A DNA stretch of 64,000 nt from Peteryoungia ipomoeae (GTDB lineage Bacteria; Pseudomonadota; Alphaproteobacteria; Rhizobiales; Rhizobiaceae). The DNA is taken from positions 62,001 through 126,000 of the forward strand of contig NZ_STGV01000006.1 in assembly GCF_004912165.1 (NCBI RefSeq). Reading direction: 5' to 3'. A program made the position numbers and the translations under genes. Of this stretch, positions 38,075 through 46,777 are shown piece after piece; position 1 is the first letter of the stretch, and every line of letters starts with the position of its first letter. The notes beneath the pieces were generated by a model, which did not search any database, had not been told where the DNA came from, and saw only the letters and a list, made by a program, of their open reading frames with translations.

Positions 38075-38094
38075 AAACTGACAGGCCGCTGAAC
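38075..38094 (-). promoter_or_regulatory. Putative response-regulator box between the regulator and PepSY genes
   Basis: The plus-strand pattern AAACTGACAG-GCCG-CTGAAC, a direct repeat CTGA-N7-CTGA with an 11-base period, lies 48-67 bases upstream of the regulator start and in the divergent promoter of the PepSY gene. The same pattern occurs upstream of eptA. This is an inferred autoregulatory site. Confidence 0.55.
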
Positions 38095-38185
38095 CACCCG
38101 CAAGGTTGAAGGATGTCTTCAGGTGGTTGTCAGCTTGAAGCTCGATCTTGCAATCCGTGTCCAACACAGGAAAGGAACACCTCCC

Positions 38186-38452
38186 ATGCGCAAGATTATC
38201 ATTGCTCTCAGCCTTGCAACAGCATTCGCCGGTACGGCTCTCGCCTCGGAAAAATGCAAAGTCGCCATGGCCGACTGGAAGCCGCGCGAGACCCTGCAGA
38301 CCAAGCTCGAGGGCGAAGGCTGGAAAGTCCGTTCGATCAAGACGGAAGACGGTTGCTACGAAGCCTATGTCATCAATGCCAAGGGCGAAAAGGTCGAGGC
38401 CTATTTCAATCCGCAGACTCTTGAATCCGTCGACATGAAGATCGAGGATTGA
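38186..38452 (+). CDS. Periplasmic PepSY-domain protein
   Basis: This 88-residue protein has a signal peptide (RKIIIALSLATAFAGTALAS) and a single PepSY-type domain: KPRETLQTKLEGEGWKVRSIKTEDGCYEAYVINAKGEKVEAYFNPQTLE. PepSY_2-like proteins of this size are often coded beside cytochrome b561 and two-component systems in Proteobacteria, where a role in redox or envelope-stress sensing is suspected. ATG 38186 follows AGGAAAGGAAC. The cytochrome b561 gene starts 3 bases after its stop. Confidence 0.88.
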   Translation: MRKIIIALSLATAFAGTALASEKCKVAMADWKPRETLQTKLEGEGWKVRSIKTEDGCYEAYVINAKGEKVEAYFNPQTLESVDMKIED

Positions 38453-38455
38453 TCG

Positions 38456-38995
38456 ATGGCGTCGACAGTCAAGGTCTGGGATCGTCCAATCCGGCTCTTC
38501 CACTGGAGCCTTGCGGGCAGTGTCGCCTTGTGCTGGTTAACGGCGGACGATTTGCAGAGTGTGCACGAAGTGGCAGGCTATGCGGCCGCCGGCCTGGTTG
38601 GCCTGCGGCTCGTCCTCGGATTGGCCGGGACGCGGTATGCACGCTTCACCCAGTTCATCCGTTCGCCGCAGCGAACGCTTCGCTATGCCAGCGAAACGCT
38701 GCACCACAAGGAGCCGCGTTACATCGGCCACAACCCGCTCGGTGCGGCCATGGTCGTCGCGTTGCTTGTTATGGTCGCTGGCATCGCGCTCACCGGCTTC
38801 ATGCAAACAACGGATGCCTATTGGGGCGTGGAGTGGGTCGAGGAAACCCACGAAGTGCTGGCGGAACTGCTGCTCGTCGCCATCGCGCTGCATGTGATTG
38901 GTGTCGTCCATGCAAGTCTTCGGCACCACGAGAACTTGGTGGCATCCATGATCACCGGCCGCAAGCGGGCACCCGCTCCCGGTGATATCTTCTGA
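38456..38995 (+). CDS. Cytochrome b561 family membrane protein
   Basis: This 179-residue protein has four transmembrane helices and the haem-ligating histidines of the cytochrome b561/b6-like family: in RLFHWS near residue 16, HEVAGY near residue 37, ETHE near 124 and ALHVIGVVH near 138. It should shuttle electrons across or within the cytoplasmic membrane. It is coupled to the PepSY gene and lies downstream of the same promoter region as the two-component system. Confidence 0.9.
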   Translation: MASTVKVWDRPIRLFHWSLAGSVALCWLTADDLQSVHEVAGYAAAGLVGLRLVLGLAGTRYARFTQFIRSPQRTLRYASETLHHKEPRYIGHNPLGAAMVVALLVMVAGIALTGFMQTTDAYWGVEWVEETHEVLAELLLVAIALHVIGVVHASLRHHENLVASMITGRKRAPAPGDIF

Positions 38996-39017
38996 TCTCG
39001 CAAATTCCTTCAAAACA

Positions 39018-39050
39018 AATGAGGACGCCGCAACTTGCGGCGTCCTCATT
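39018..39050. terminator. Bidirectional terminator hairpin
   Basis: A near-perfect 16-base stem (AATGAGGACGCCGCAA pairing with 39035-39050) has almost no loop and lies between the convergent cytochrome b561 (+) and dgkA (-) genes. A-rich bases precede it and T-rich bases follow, allowing termination from both sides. Confidence 0.75.
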
Positions 39051-39106
39051 GCATTCTGCACCTTGCGAAACCGCTCCCGTCGACCCTCTCAACAGGAGCA
39101 AGGGAC

Positions 39107-39496
39107 TCACGTCGTGAATTCAATCGACAGCGCGTAAAGCAGAAGAATGGAATTGGCTGAGATCAGGCAAAAGACGGCCAGCGAGCCGAGATCCTTGGCG
39201 TGTTTGCCTGTCTCCGACAGCTCGGGAGAGATGCGGTCGATGATCTCCTCGATCGCTGTGTTGACCGCTTCCATCGCAACCAACAGCAGGAACAGGACAG
39301 CGGCGGAGAGCCGGATTGCTGTCGCCACATCCATCACGCCATAGGCCAACGCCAATCCGGCGCCGGCCAGGATCTCCTGACGAAAGGCCGCTTCCTTCGC
39401 CAGTCGCGCTAGGCCGCCAGCCGAGTAACCGGCAGCAGACCAAAGATGGGCAAGCCCCGTGTGCTTCAATGGGGCATATTTTATGTCATGCGTCAT
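39107..39496 (-). CDS. dgkA: Diacylglycerol kinase (prokaryotic DagK)
   Basis: This 129-residue membrane protein has three transmembrane helices and the catalytic signature EAVNTAIEEIIDRIS of DgkA, with KDLGSLAVFCLI following. It recycles the diacylglycerol released when EptA transfers phosphoethanolamine from phosphatidylethanolamine. Its start overlaps the eptA stop (ATGA), a pairing seen in many bacteria. Confidence 0.94.
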   Translation of the reverse strand: MTHDIKYAPLKHTGLAHLWSAAGYSAGGLARLAKEAAFRQEILAGAGLALAYGVMDVATAIRLSAAVLFLLLVAMEAVNTAIEEIIDRISPELSETGKHAKDLGSLAVFCLISANSILLLYALSIEFTT

Positions 39497-41130
39497 GAGG
39501 ATACTCCGTTGCGGCAGTGTGCAAAGATGTCGAGTGCGGGATCATGGATCTGCGTCGTCACCTGCATCAGGCCGAGAACACTGTGGAAGAGGTTGTCGTG
39601 AGACAGGGGCGCATCCGCCTTCGCTGCCAGGCAAGCCTTGTCTATCCCGGTCGACTGTTGCAGACCCGGCGACGCCCAGAGCACAAATGGCACATGGGTC
39701 TGCTGCGTCGGTGCAAACATGTAGGGCGCGCCATGCAGGTAAAGACCGTTCTCTCCGAGTGACTCGCCGTGGTCCGACATGTAAATCATCGCCGTGTCCA
39801 GCCGATTTCCATGCGCCTCAAGCGTGTCGATCACCTGCGCCAAGATGTGGTCGGTGTAGAGCAGGGCATTGTCATAGGCGTTGGCGATTGTCTCTGGCGT
39901 GCAGGTGTCGAATTCGACCGAGCGGCAATCCGGCCCGAATTTCCGGAATTCCTCGGGATAACGCAGATAGTAGGCGGGGCCATGATTGCCGAGTTGGTGC
40001 AGCACCAAAACGGAGTCGCCATCGACCTTCTCCAGCCATGCGTCGAGACCGTCGACCAGGATTTGGTCCAGGCATTCACCATCCTTGCAAAAGCGCAGAT
40101 CATCCGACTTGAACAGCTCTGTCTTTTTTATTCTGTCGGCGACGTGCTTGTCGCCGGTGTTGTTGTCCCACCACTCCGTCTTGATAGCGGCGTGGCTCAG
40201 AACATCCATCAGGTCTTCGGTGGCCAGTGCCTTTGCGTGGGAATAATCGCTGCGGCCATAGACGGAGAACATGCAGGGGACAGACACGGCCGTTGCCGTT
40301 CCGCAACTCGATGTGTTCTTGAAATAGACGATGTCGCGCTTTGAGAGCTCGGGATTGGTTTGGCGTACATAGCCGCCGAGCTGAAAATTCTCAGCCCGTG
40401 CAGTCTCGCCGACAACAATGATGGTCACCCGCGGCTTGCGCTCGCCGTTTGTGATGGCATCCGAGACCTTCGCATCCATGCCGAGCGGCTGAACGACGAT
40501 GTCTTTCTCCTTGCTTTCCCCGATCAGGAAACCGGCAGCGCTGGCCATGGGGAAGACCGGGTTCAAGCTGCGGAACCAGTCTCGATGCTGGCGAATGTTG
40601 AAAATGTAAGTGCCGCTGTTGGACAGCCCCGCCAGCCCAAAGATCAACAGGCAGGGCAGGATGATCATGAGGTTGACCGCGACCTTCTTCAGGATCGGCC
40701 GATGCACCACGTCCACTATGAAGATGAAGAGTGTCGGCAAAAGGCCGAACAGCACCATGTGAAGGATGAAGGCGGGTGTGATCAGGTGACCGGCTTCCGC
40801 CCGATTGGTCTCCATGGCATTGCGGATCATCTCGCCATCGATGATGACCCCGAACCGGTCCATGAACCAGGCTCCCGAAACGCTCGCCAGAACGGCCGCA
40901 ATCAGAACCGGCTTGATCACGTATTTTGCCGAAAAGGTGACGGTCAGCGCCGTGAAAGCAGCAAGCAGCCCGATGCCGAGCGCAATCACTGCAAAAGCAT
41001 CGCCCTTGAGAAAAACGGAGGACTTCGTCCAGAATGTCCCATTCATGAAGAAGAGAAGGTAGATGGCGGTGAGAAGGCTCAACCACTCGCTGCGCATCCG
41101 CGGTCTGAAGCTCGCAAACGTCTTGAACAA
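39493..41130 (-). CDS. eptA: Phosphoethanolamine-lipid A transferase
   Basis: This 545-residue enzyme has five N-terminal transmembrane helices and a periplasmic sulfatase-like domain; the metal/nucleophile blocks are visible as VGETARAENFQLGGY, the nucleophile segment NTSSCGTATAVSVPCMFS and SDHGESLGENGLYLHG. It attaches phosphoethanolamine to lipid A phosphates, lowering sensitivity to polymyxin. The start TTG 41130 has AAAGGA seven bases upstream and gives the E. coli EptA length (547); ATG 41097 is the alternative and in-frame codons to 41238 have no signal. Next to a PmrAB-like system and dgkA it forms a lipid A modification unit. Confidence 0.92.
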   Translation of the reverse strand: MFKTFASFRPRMRSEWLSLLTAIYLLFFMNGTFWTKSSVFLKGDAFAVIALGIGLLAAFTALTVTFSAKYVIKPVLIAAVLASVSGAWFMDRFGVIIDGEMIRNAMETNRAEAGHLITPAFILHMVLFGLLPTLFIFIVDVVHRPILKKVAVNLMIILPCLLIFGLAGLSNSGTYIFNIRQHRDWFRSLNPVFPMASAAGFLIGESKEKDIVVQPLGMDAKVSDAITNGERKPRVTIIVVGETARAENFQLGGYVRQTNPELSKRDIVYFKNTSSCGTATAVSVPCMFSVYGRSDYSHAKALATEDLMDVLSHAAIKTEWWDNNTGDKHVADRIKKTELFKSDDLRFCKDGECLDQILVDGLDAWLEKVDGDSVLVLHQLGNHGPAYYLRYPEEFRKFGPDCRSVEFDTCTPETIANAYDNALLYTDHILAQVIDTLEAHGNRLDTAMIYMSDHGESLGENGLYLHGAPYMFAPTQQTHVPFVLWASPGLQQSTGIDKACLAAKADAPLSHDNLFHSVLGLMQVTTQIHDPALDIFAHCRNGVSS

Positions 41131-41181
41131 GCCCGCGTCCTTTCGTGCATGGATCAAAGATATCCGATGCACTGCCGGGTA

Positions 41182-41201
41182 AAGCTGACAGAGACCTGAA
41201 C
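41182..41201 (-). promoter_or_regulatory. Putative response-regulator box upstream of eptA
   Basis: The plus-strand pattern AAGCTGACAG-AGAC-CTGAAC lies 52-71 bases upstream of the eptA start and shares 15 of 20 positions with the box in front of the response-regulator gene, with the same spacing and orientation. This suggests that both are controlled by the same OmpR-family protein. Confidence 0.55.
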
Positions 41202-41394
41202 GGTGGTTTTCGCAGGCTTGGGTGGGAGGGGCATACACCGCGCCGCAAACGCCGGAAAATGGTAGTCGGCCACACAGGCGCCCGCCGCGCCGCTACTGTC
41301 ACAGTGTGTGGAGGGCAGTGCTTGCTGAACAAGAGGGGGCACGCTCTGTCATGCCCCAACTTCGCTTTTATGACCCGCTGGCTGCCTGCGTGGA

Positions 41395-42462
41395 TCAGTC
41401 GACCCGGCGACCTTCCCCATCGAAGACATGCAATGTCTGCCTCGGGAAATCGACGCGTATGGTGGATCTAGATTCAAGCACGGCGCGGTCCAGTGTGAAG
41501 ACCTTGAAGGGCAGGCCATGCACGGAGAGATGCATGATGATGCCAAACCCGGTCGGCTCGATCAGGTCGACGCCGGCCTCGATGGCCCCGTTCGGGGCGA
41601 TCACCACGTGCTCCGGACGAATGCCCAGTGTAACAGCCGTATCGTTGGCAAGCGTGCCGCGGGCTTCCACCTCAACCAAGGTCCCGTCCGCAAAGCGGAC
41701 GGCGGCGCCGTCTTCACGGGCGACATAGTACCCGTTTATAAAGTTCATCCCCGGTGATCCGATGAAGCCTGCGACGAAGAGATTGGCCGGACGGTCATAG
41801 AGTTCGAGCGGCGGCCCCACCTGCTGAACGACGCCGCCATGCATGGCAACGATACGATCGGCGAGCGTCATGGCCTCGATCTGGTCATGTGTCACGTAGA
41901 TCGAGGTTGCGCCGAGGTCCGCGTGCAACTTCTTGATTTCAGCCCGCATCTGCTCGCGCAAGCGCGCGTCGAGGTTGGAGAGCGGTTCGTCAAAGAGGAA
42001 GGCTTTCGGCCGGCGAACGATGGCGCGTCCCATGGCGACACGCTGGCGCTGTCCGCCCGACAGAGCCTTCGGGCGGCGTTGCAAAAGAGCGTCGAGGCCG
42101 AGCTTTGTGGAGGCATTGGCGACGATGTCGGCAATCCGCTCCTTGGCGGTCTTGCGAAGCCGCAGGCTGTAGCTCATGTTCTCGGCCACCGTCATATGGG
42201 GGTAGAGAGCATAGGACTGGAACACCATGGCGATGTCCCGATCCTTGGGGGGCAGGTCGTTGACTTTTTGACCTTCAATCGCGATCTCACCGGCGCTGAT
42301 ATCTTCCAGACCGGCAATCATGCGCAGCAGGGTCGACTTGCCGCAGCCCGAAGGGCCGACAAGCACGATGAACTCACCGTCCTTGATCGAGAGATCGACG
42401 CCGTGGAGAACCGGAAAGTGGCCGTAGTTCTTCTTGACGGCCGAAATACTGATGGAAGCCAT
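41395..42462 (-). CDS. ABC transporter ATP-binding protein (MalK/UgpC type)
   Basis: This 355-residue ATPase has Walker A GPSGCGKST near residue 37, signature LSGGQRQRVAMGRA and Walker B FLFDEPLSNLD. The C-terminal third is a TOBE/MalK-like regulatory part (LGIRPEHVVI and VEVVEPTGFG-like VDLIEPTGFG blocks), which is typical of carbohydrate (CUT1) importers. It is the last gene of the transporter operon and starts 11 bases after the second permease. Confidence 0.93.
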   Translation of the reverse strand: MASISISAVKKNYGHFPVLHGVDLSIKDGEFIVLVGPSGCGKSTLLRMIAGLEDISAGEIAIEGQKVNDLPPKDRDIAMVFQSYALYPHMTVAENMSYSLRLRKTAKERIADIVANASTKLGLDALLQRRPKALSGGQRQRVAMGRAIVRRPKAFLFDEPLSNLDARLREQMRAEIKKLHADLGATSIYVTHDQIEAMTLADRIVAMHGGVVQQVGPPLELYDRPANLFVAGFIGSPGMNFINGYYVAREDGAAVRFADGTLVEVEARGTLANDTAVTLGIRPEHVVIAPNGAIEAGVDLIEPTGFGIIMHLSVHGLPFKVFTLDRAVLESRSTIRVDFPRQTLHVFDGEGRRVD

Positions 42463-42473
42463 GGAAATACCTT

Positions 42474-43307
42474 TCAGCCTTTGACCGCACCGGCCGTGAG
42501 GCCCTGGACGAGATAGCGTTGGATGAGGAGGAAGAAGAGGCAGGCGGGGATCAGGGCAAGCACGCCGGCCGCCATCATCTGCCCGAAATTGACGGAGAAT
42601 TTCGACACGAAGGACAGGAGCCCGACCGGAAAGGTCGCAGAGTCATTGCCGGAGATCAACATGAGGGCAAAGAGCAGTTCCGACCACGCGGCGGTGAAGA
42701 CAAAGCCGAGCGTTGCCGCGATACCTGGCAGCGTCAGCGGCAGGATGATCTGCCGGAAGGCAACAAACTGGGTGGCACCATCGATCATCGCAGCTTCCTC
42801 AAGATCCTTCGGAATTCCATCAAAGAAGGACTGCATCAGGAAGGTGGCGAAAGGCACGTTAAACGCCGAATAGACGATAACGAGGCCTGTCAGGCTGTTC
42901 GTCAGGCCGAGGGGCGACAGCATCTTGAAGATAGGGGCGACCAGCATGACCAGAGGAAACATCTGGGTCAGCAGCATCAAAGCGACGATCCAGTATTTTG
43001 CCCGGAAATTGAAGCGGGAGAGGGCATAGCCCGAGAGCGACGCAAGCACCGTTACCACGAGTGCCGTGCAGCCTGCCACGATCAGGCTGTTCTTGAAAAA
43101 GGTTGGGAAGGCGCTGTGCGTGATCACGAAGCTGAAATGCTCAAAGGTTGTGCGCGAGGGCCACATCCGCACACCTTCGCTGTAAAGAAGCTCGTTCGGT
43201 GTCACGGAGACCTTGAGCAGCCAGTAAAGCGGGAAGAGCGCCGCAACGATATAGGCGAGGATCGCGAGCCGATGGGCGATCGTGCGGGCGATACGAGAGG
43301 TCCTCAT
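42474..43307 (-). CDS. CUT1-type ABC transporter permease (MalG-like)
   Basis: This 277-residue permease has about six transmembrane helices and the EAA loop EEAAMIDGATQFVAFRQIILPLTLPGI that contacts the ATPase, typical of MalG/UgpE family sugar permeases. It begins 4 bases after the partner permease. Confidence 0.92.
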   Translation of the reverse strand: MRTSRIARTIAHRLAILAYIVAALFPLYWLLKVSVTPNELLYSEGVRMWPSRTTFEHFSFVITHSAFPTFFKNSLIVAGCTALVVTVLASLSGYALSRFNFRAKYWIVALMLLTQMFPLVMLVAPIFKMLSPLGLTNSLTGLVIVYSAFNVPFATFLMQSFFDGIPKDLEEAAMIDGATQFVAFRQIILPLTLPGIAATLGFVFTAAWSELLFALMLISGNDSATFPVGLLSFVSKFSVNFGQMMAAGVLALIPACLFFLLIQRYLVQGLTAGAVKG

Positions 43308-43311
43308 AGGC

Positions 43312-44235
43312 TCAATCCTTGTTGAGGAGCGACTGCCGCAGCAGCACGATCAGCATGGAATAGGCGAGCAGCAGGACGAGCAGCACCAGCGCGATTGCCG
43401 AGGCATAGCCGAAGTCGAGCCGCTTGAAGGCCTGGGTGAAGATGTAGGAGGCGACGATCTGGGTTCGATCCGCCGGACCGCCATTGGTCATGACGATGAT
43501 CAGGTCTGCAAAGTTTGAGACCCACACGGTGCGCAGCAAGACGGTAATTGCGATTGTCGGAGCCAGGAAGGGCAAGGTGATCGAAAGGAAGCGCTGCACC
43601 GGACCCGCGCCATCGATGGCGGCCGCTTCGTAGAGGTCGCGGGGAATAGATTGAAGTGCCGCCAGAAGTGTGATGGCAAAGAATGGAATGCCCCACCAGA
43701 CATTGGCAAGGATCGGCCCCCACATCGCAAGCTGCGGGTCTGCAAGAATGTTGTTTGGTTCCGACAGAATGCCGAGCGCATGCAGCCAATGTGGCAGTGG
43801 TCCAATGACCGGATTGAACAACCAGGCCCAGTTGAGACCCGCGAGAAAACTCGGCACCGCCCAGGGAAGGAAAACGAGGGCTTGCGCCAGGCCCCGGCCA
43901 TAGAAGGGCTTGTCCAGCAGAAGCGCCAGGATGAGCCCAAAGAAGAACTGCAGGGCAACGGATGCACCTGTCCACCAAAGGGTGTTTTTCAGGGCGCGAT
44001 AGAAATCCGCGTCCTGGCCCAGCGTACGGAAATGATCGAGCCCGATGAAGCCGCCGGAAAACGGATTGAGAAGCTGGATGTCACGAAAGGCATAGGAAAT
44101 GCCAAGGACAAGCGGCACGAGCATGACGGCCACGATCAGGATCAACGCTGGCGCGCTGTAGAGATAGGGGTCGGCTGCGTCGGCGATCCGCCTGAGCAGC
44201 GGCCGTCGATCACCCGGGTGGCGGGGTGAGATCAT
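43312..44235 (-). CDS. CUT1-type ABC transporter permease (MalF-like)
   Basis: This 307-residue permease has six transmembrane helices and the EAA loop YEAAAIDGAGPVQRFLSITLPFLAPTI. It is the MalF/UgpA-like partner of the next permease. It follows the solute-binding gene after a 71-base gap that holds a stable hairpin. Confidence 0.92.
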   Translation of the reverse strand: MISPRHPGDRRPLLRRIADAADPYLYSAPALILIVAVMLVPLVLGISYAFRDIQLLNPFSGGFIGLDHFRTLGQDADFYRALKNTLWWTGASVALQFFFGLILALLLDKPFYGRGLAQALVFLPWAVPSFLAGLNWAWLFNPVIGPLPHWLHALGILSEPNNILADPQLAMWGPILANVWWGIPFFAITLLAALQSIPRDLYEAAAIDGAGPVQRFLSITLPFLAPTIAITVLLRTVWVSNFADLIIVMTNGGPADRTQIVASYIFTQAFKRLDFGYASAIALVLLVLLLAYSMLIVLLRQSLLNKD

Positions 44236-44267
44236 CGTTCTGACTTCCGGTTTCTGGAGTGGTCGAG

Positions 44268-44295
44268 CCGGGCGGAGCGTTACTGCTCCGCCCGG
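44268..44295 (-). repeat. Stable hairpin between solute-binding and permease genes
   Basis: An 11-base perfect stem CCGGGCGGAGC (44268-44278) pairs with GCTCCGCCCGG (44285-44295) across a 6-base loop, without a following T-run. Placed in the gap of one operon, it probably stabilises or attenuates mRNA so that more binding protein than permease is made. Confidence 0.6.
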
Positions 44296-44306
44296 TCGTC
44301 AAGGGG

Positions 44307-45566
44307 TCACTGCTTTGCCAGATGCTTCTGCTGCGCCTTGGTCAGATATTCGGCCCACTGGTCAGCCAGCTCCTGCGGGGTGATGTCACCCAAAAGGGCC
44401 TGCTGCGATGTCTTGATCACCAGCGAGTCCTTGAAGAAGGCGAATTCCTCGAGATGCGTCGGCATGACGGTCGGCACCGCATCCTTGTCGGCGAGTTCCT
44501 CGAACCAGCCCTTGAACTGCGGGCTGGAATAGAAGGGATCGCTTTCCGCAGATTTCAGCGCCGGAAGGGCGCCGGTCCGCTTGTTCCAGGCGATATTGCC
44601 GTCCTTGCCTTCCAGCGTGGCGATCAGTTTCCAGGCCAGATCCTTGTTCTCGCTTGCCGACATCATCGACCAGCCTGCATAGCCGATGGTCGGGAAGGTC
44701 TTGCCATCGGGTCCCTTCGGCATGGTCATGACGCCATAATCGTCTTCGCCCATGTGCTCGGCAATCGCGATAAGGGCATCGGGATCCTGGTCGAGGAAAG
44801 CGCAGGTGCCGCTGTAGAAGCCGGCAACGATTTCGTTGAAGCCCCAGTTAACGCTGTCCTTTGGCGCGTAACCATTCTTGTAAAGGTCGATCAGCCAGGT
44901 CAGGCCCTTGACCCAACCTTCGTTATTGATGGTCGACGTGCCGTCTTCCTTGAAAAAGGAATTGTCACCTGCCATCGATGCGCCGAACATGACCCAGCCA
45001 TTGAGGCCACCGGGGCCGCCACGCAGGCAATAGCCATATTTGCCGGGCAGGGCAGACACTTTTTTGGAAGCTTCGGCGAATTCCTCCATGGTCTTGGGCG
45101 GTTCGGAAACACCGGCTTCTGCCAAAAGCTTCTTGTTGTAGAACATGGCCCGCAGATAGAAGCCGTAGGGCAGCATATAGGCTGTGTCCTTGACGTCGCG
45201 GCCAAGCTCCAGCGCCCGATCGGAAAGATCCGCAGTCTGGTCCCATTCCTTGAGGTAGGGTTCAAGGCTTTCGACAATGCCGTTGTTGGCATAGAGCGAC
45301 AGCCAGGTGTCGGGCATCTCCATGACATCCGGAATCTCGCCGGCTGAGACCATGGTCGCAAATTTCTGAAAGGCTTCACCCCAGGGCAGGGAGATGATCT
45401 CGACCTTGGTGCCCGGGTTTTCTTTTTCGAAAGTCGATACGATCGACTTCAATGTTTCGGTGCGTTCCGGGCTGGTGATGACTTCCACCAGCTTGAGCGT
45501 CGTGTCGGCGAGTGCGGTACCGGCCATCAGGGCCGTCATCAGGGCTGCTGTCAGAAACGTTTTCAT
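44307..45566 (-). CDS. Extracellular solute-binding protein (family 1, carbohydrate type)
   Basis: This 419-residue protein has a signal peptide (MKTFLTAALMTALMAGTALA) and the two-lobed family 1 architecture with TLKLVEVITSPERTETLKSIVSTFEKENPGTKVEI, MWDxWx-like and GYAGWSMMSASENKDLAWKLIA blocks. Such proteins capture mono- or oligosaccharides and related polar molecules in the periplasm. ATG 45566 gives the signal peptide start; the frame upstream to 45650 is unlikely to be coding. The substrate is unknown; the neighbouring PLP enzyme raises the possibility of a sulfur-containing or amino-acid-conjugated compound. Confidence 0.9.
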   Translation of the reverse strand: MKTFLTAALMTALMAGTALADTTLKLVEVITSPERTETLKSIVSTFEKENPGTKVEIISLPWGEAFQKFATMVSAGEIPDVMEMPDTWLSLYANNGIVESLEPYLKEWDQTADLSDRALELGRDVKDTAYMLPYGFYLRAMFYNKKLLAEAGVSEPPKTMEEFAEASKKVSALPGKYGYCLRGGPGGLNGWVMFGASMAGDNSFFKEDGTSTINNEGWVKGLTWLIDLYKNGYAPKDSVNWGFNEIVAGFYSGTCAFLDQDPDALIAIAEHMGEDDYGVMTMPKGPDGKTFPTIGYAGWSMMSASENKDLAWKLIATLEGKDGNIAWNKRTGALPALKSAESDPFYSSPQFKGWFEELADKDAVPTVMPTHLEEFAFFKDSLVIKTSQQALLGDITPQELADQWAEYLTKAQQKHLAKQ

Positions 45567-45591
45567 TGAATGGTTCCCCTCTTGTTGAGAT

Positions 45592-45602
45592 TTGTTTGAC
45601 AG
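45592..45602 (-). promoter_or_regulatory. Weak candidate FadR-type operator in front of the solute-binding gene
   Basis: TTGTTTGACAG partly fits the TNGT-N3-ACNA pattern of FadR-family operators and lies 26-36 bases upstream of the solute-binding start. This is a weak match. Confidence 0.3.
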
Positions 45603-45604
45603 AC

Positions 45605-46777
45605 TCAAGGTTGGCGGGCGGCGTCGATGGCCTCCTCCAGATCTCTCCACAGGGCCTCGGTTCCTTCGAGGCCGACATGAAGACGCACGGACCGCGGATG
45701 CATGCCGAAGGCATGGGCGGAATTCGGTTGGGCTTTCTGTTGCAGCACGACTTGACCCGGCACGATCAGGCTTTCGTGTCCGCCCCAGCTCACACCGAGC
45801 TTGAACAATTGAAGCTTGTCGGCGAAGGCACGGATGTCGACACCCTCGCGGAAGACGAAGGAGAAAAGGCCCGATGTGCCGGAAAGCCCCGGCGGCAACT
45901 GGTTGGCAAGTCCCGGATGGTTGACTTTCTCGACCTCTGGCCGCGCCTGAAGGCGGCGGGCGATATCAAGCCCTGCCGCCTCATGAGCCTTCATGCGGAT
46001 CGGCAGGGTCCTCAGGCCACGGATCAATAGCCAGGCGTCGAAAGGTGACATCTTGCCACCGAGATAGGGCAGGGCCTCGCCGCGAATGCGATCGATGAGG
46101 TCCTTCGATCCGGTCACGACGCCGGCAACCACGTCGCTATGGCCGCCAAGATATTTCGAGGCGGAATGCAGAACGAGATCGACGCCGAGCGACAGCGGGC
46201 GCTGGAAGATGGGGCTCGCCCAGCTGTTGTCGATGACGCTGACGGCGCCGTGCTTTTTCGCAATCACGGACAGTGCCGCGACATCATGGGGCTCCATGAT
46301 CCAGCTTGTCGGGCTTTCCATGTAGAAGAGCTTTGCGCCCGGCATGGCCTTTTCGACCGCTTCGAGGTCGGTGCCATCGACATAGGTGACGTCGACTTTC
46401 ATCCGTTTCAGAAGCGTCCCGAACAGCCGGAAGGCGTCCGGATAGAGATGTTTCACCGCAACGATTCGGTCCCCTGGCTCGATGAAGGTGATCACTGTGG
46501 AGGAGATGGCCGCCATGCCACTACCAAAAGCGAGCGCATCCTCACCGCCCTCGAGCTTCGCCAGCATGTCCTCGAAATGTCGGACCGTCGGATTGAGCCC
46601 ACGCGAATAGACCGGTCTGGTCTTCTCTCCACGATAGGTCGCGACCATTTCATCGTAGGTTTCGAAGGTGAAAAGCGAGGTCTGGACGATCGGAGGAACA
46701 ACCGCCTCGAAGGCATTGGTCTCGTCATGGGCAACGACGAAGGAGGCGTGGTCGAACGGGTCGATGCCGGTGATCAT
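45605..46777 (-). CDS. Cys/Met-metabolism PLP-dependent enzyme (cystathionine gamma-synthase/lyase family)
   Basis: This 390-residue enzyme belongs to the MetB/MetC/MGL fold. The Schiff-base lysine is K208 in SASKYLGGHSD; the conserved YSRGLNPTV segment and the FGSGMAAI phosphate-binding loop are present, as is VIDNSWASP. It should catalyse beta- or gamma-elimination or replacement on a sulfur amino acid (or related amino acid with a leaving group). It lies between a FadR-type regulator (4-base ATGA overlap) and the binding protein of a carbohydrate-type importer, so it probably acts on the imported compound. Confidence 0.88.
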   Translation of the reverse strand: MITGIDPFDHASFVVAHDETNAFEAVVPPIVQTSLFTFETYDEMVATYRGEKTRPVYSRGLNPTVRHFEDMLAKLEGGEDALAFGSGMAAISSTVITFIEPGDRIVAVKHLYPDAFRLFGTLLKRMKVDVTYVDGTDLEAVEKAMPGAKLFYMESPTSWIMEPHDVAALSVIAKKHGAVSVIDNSWASPIFQRPLSLGVDLVLHSASKYLGGHSDVVAGVVTGSKDLIDRIRGEALPYLGGKMSPFDAWLLIRGLRTLPIRMKAHEAAGLDIARRLQARPEVEKVNHPGLANQLPPGLSGTSGLFSFVFREGVDIRAFADKLQLFKLGVSWGGHESLIVPGQVVLQQKAQPNSAHAFGMHPRSVRLHVGLEGTEALWRDLEEAIDAARQP

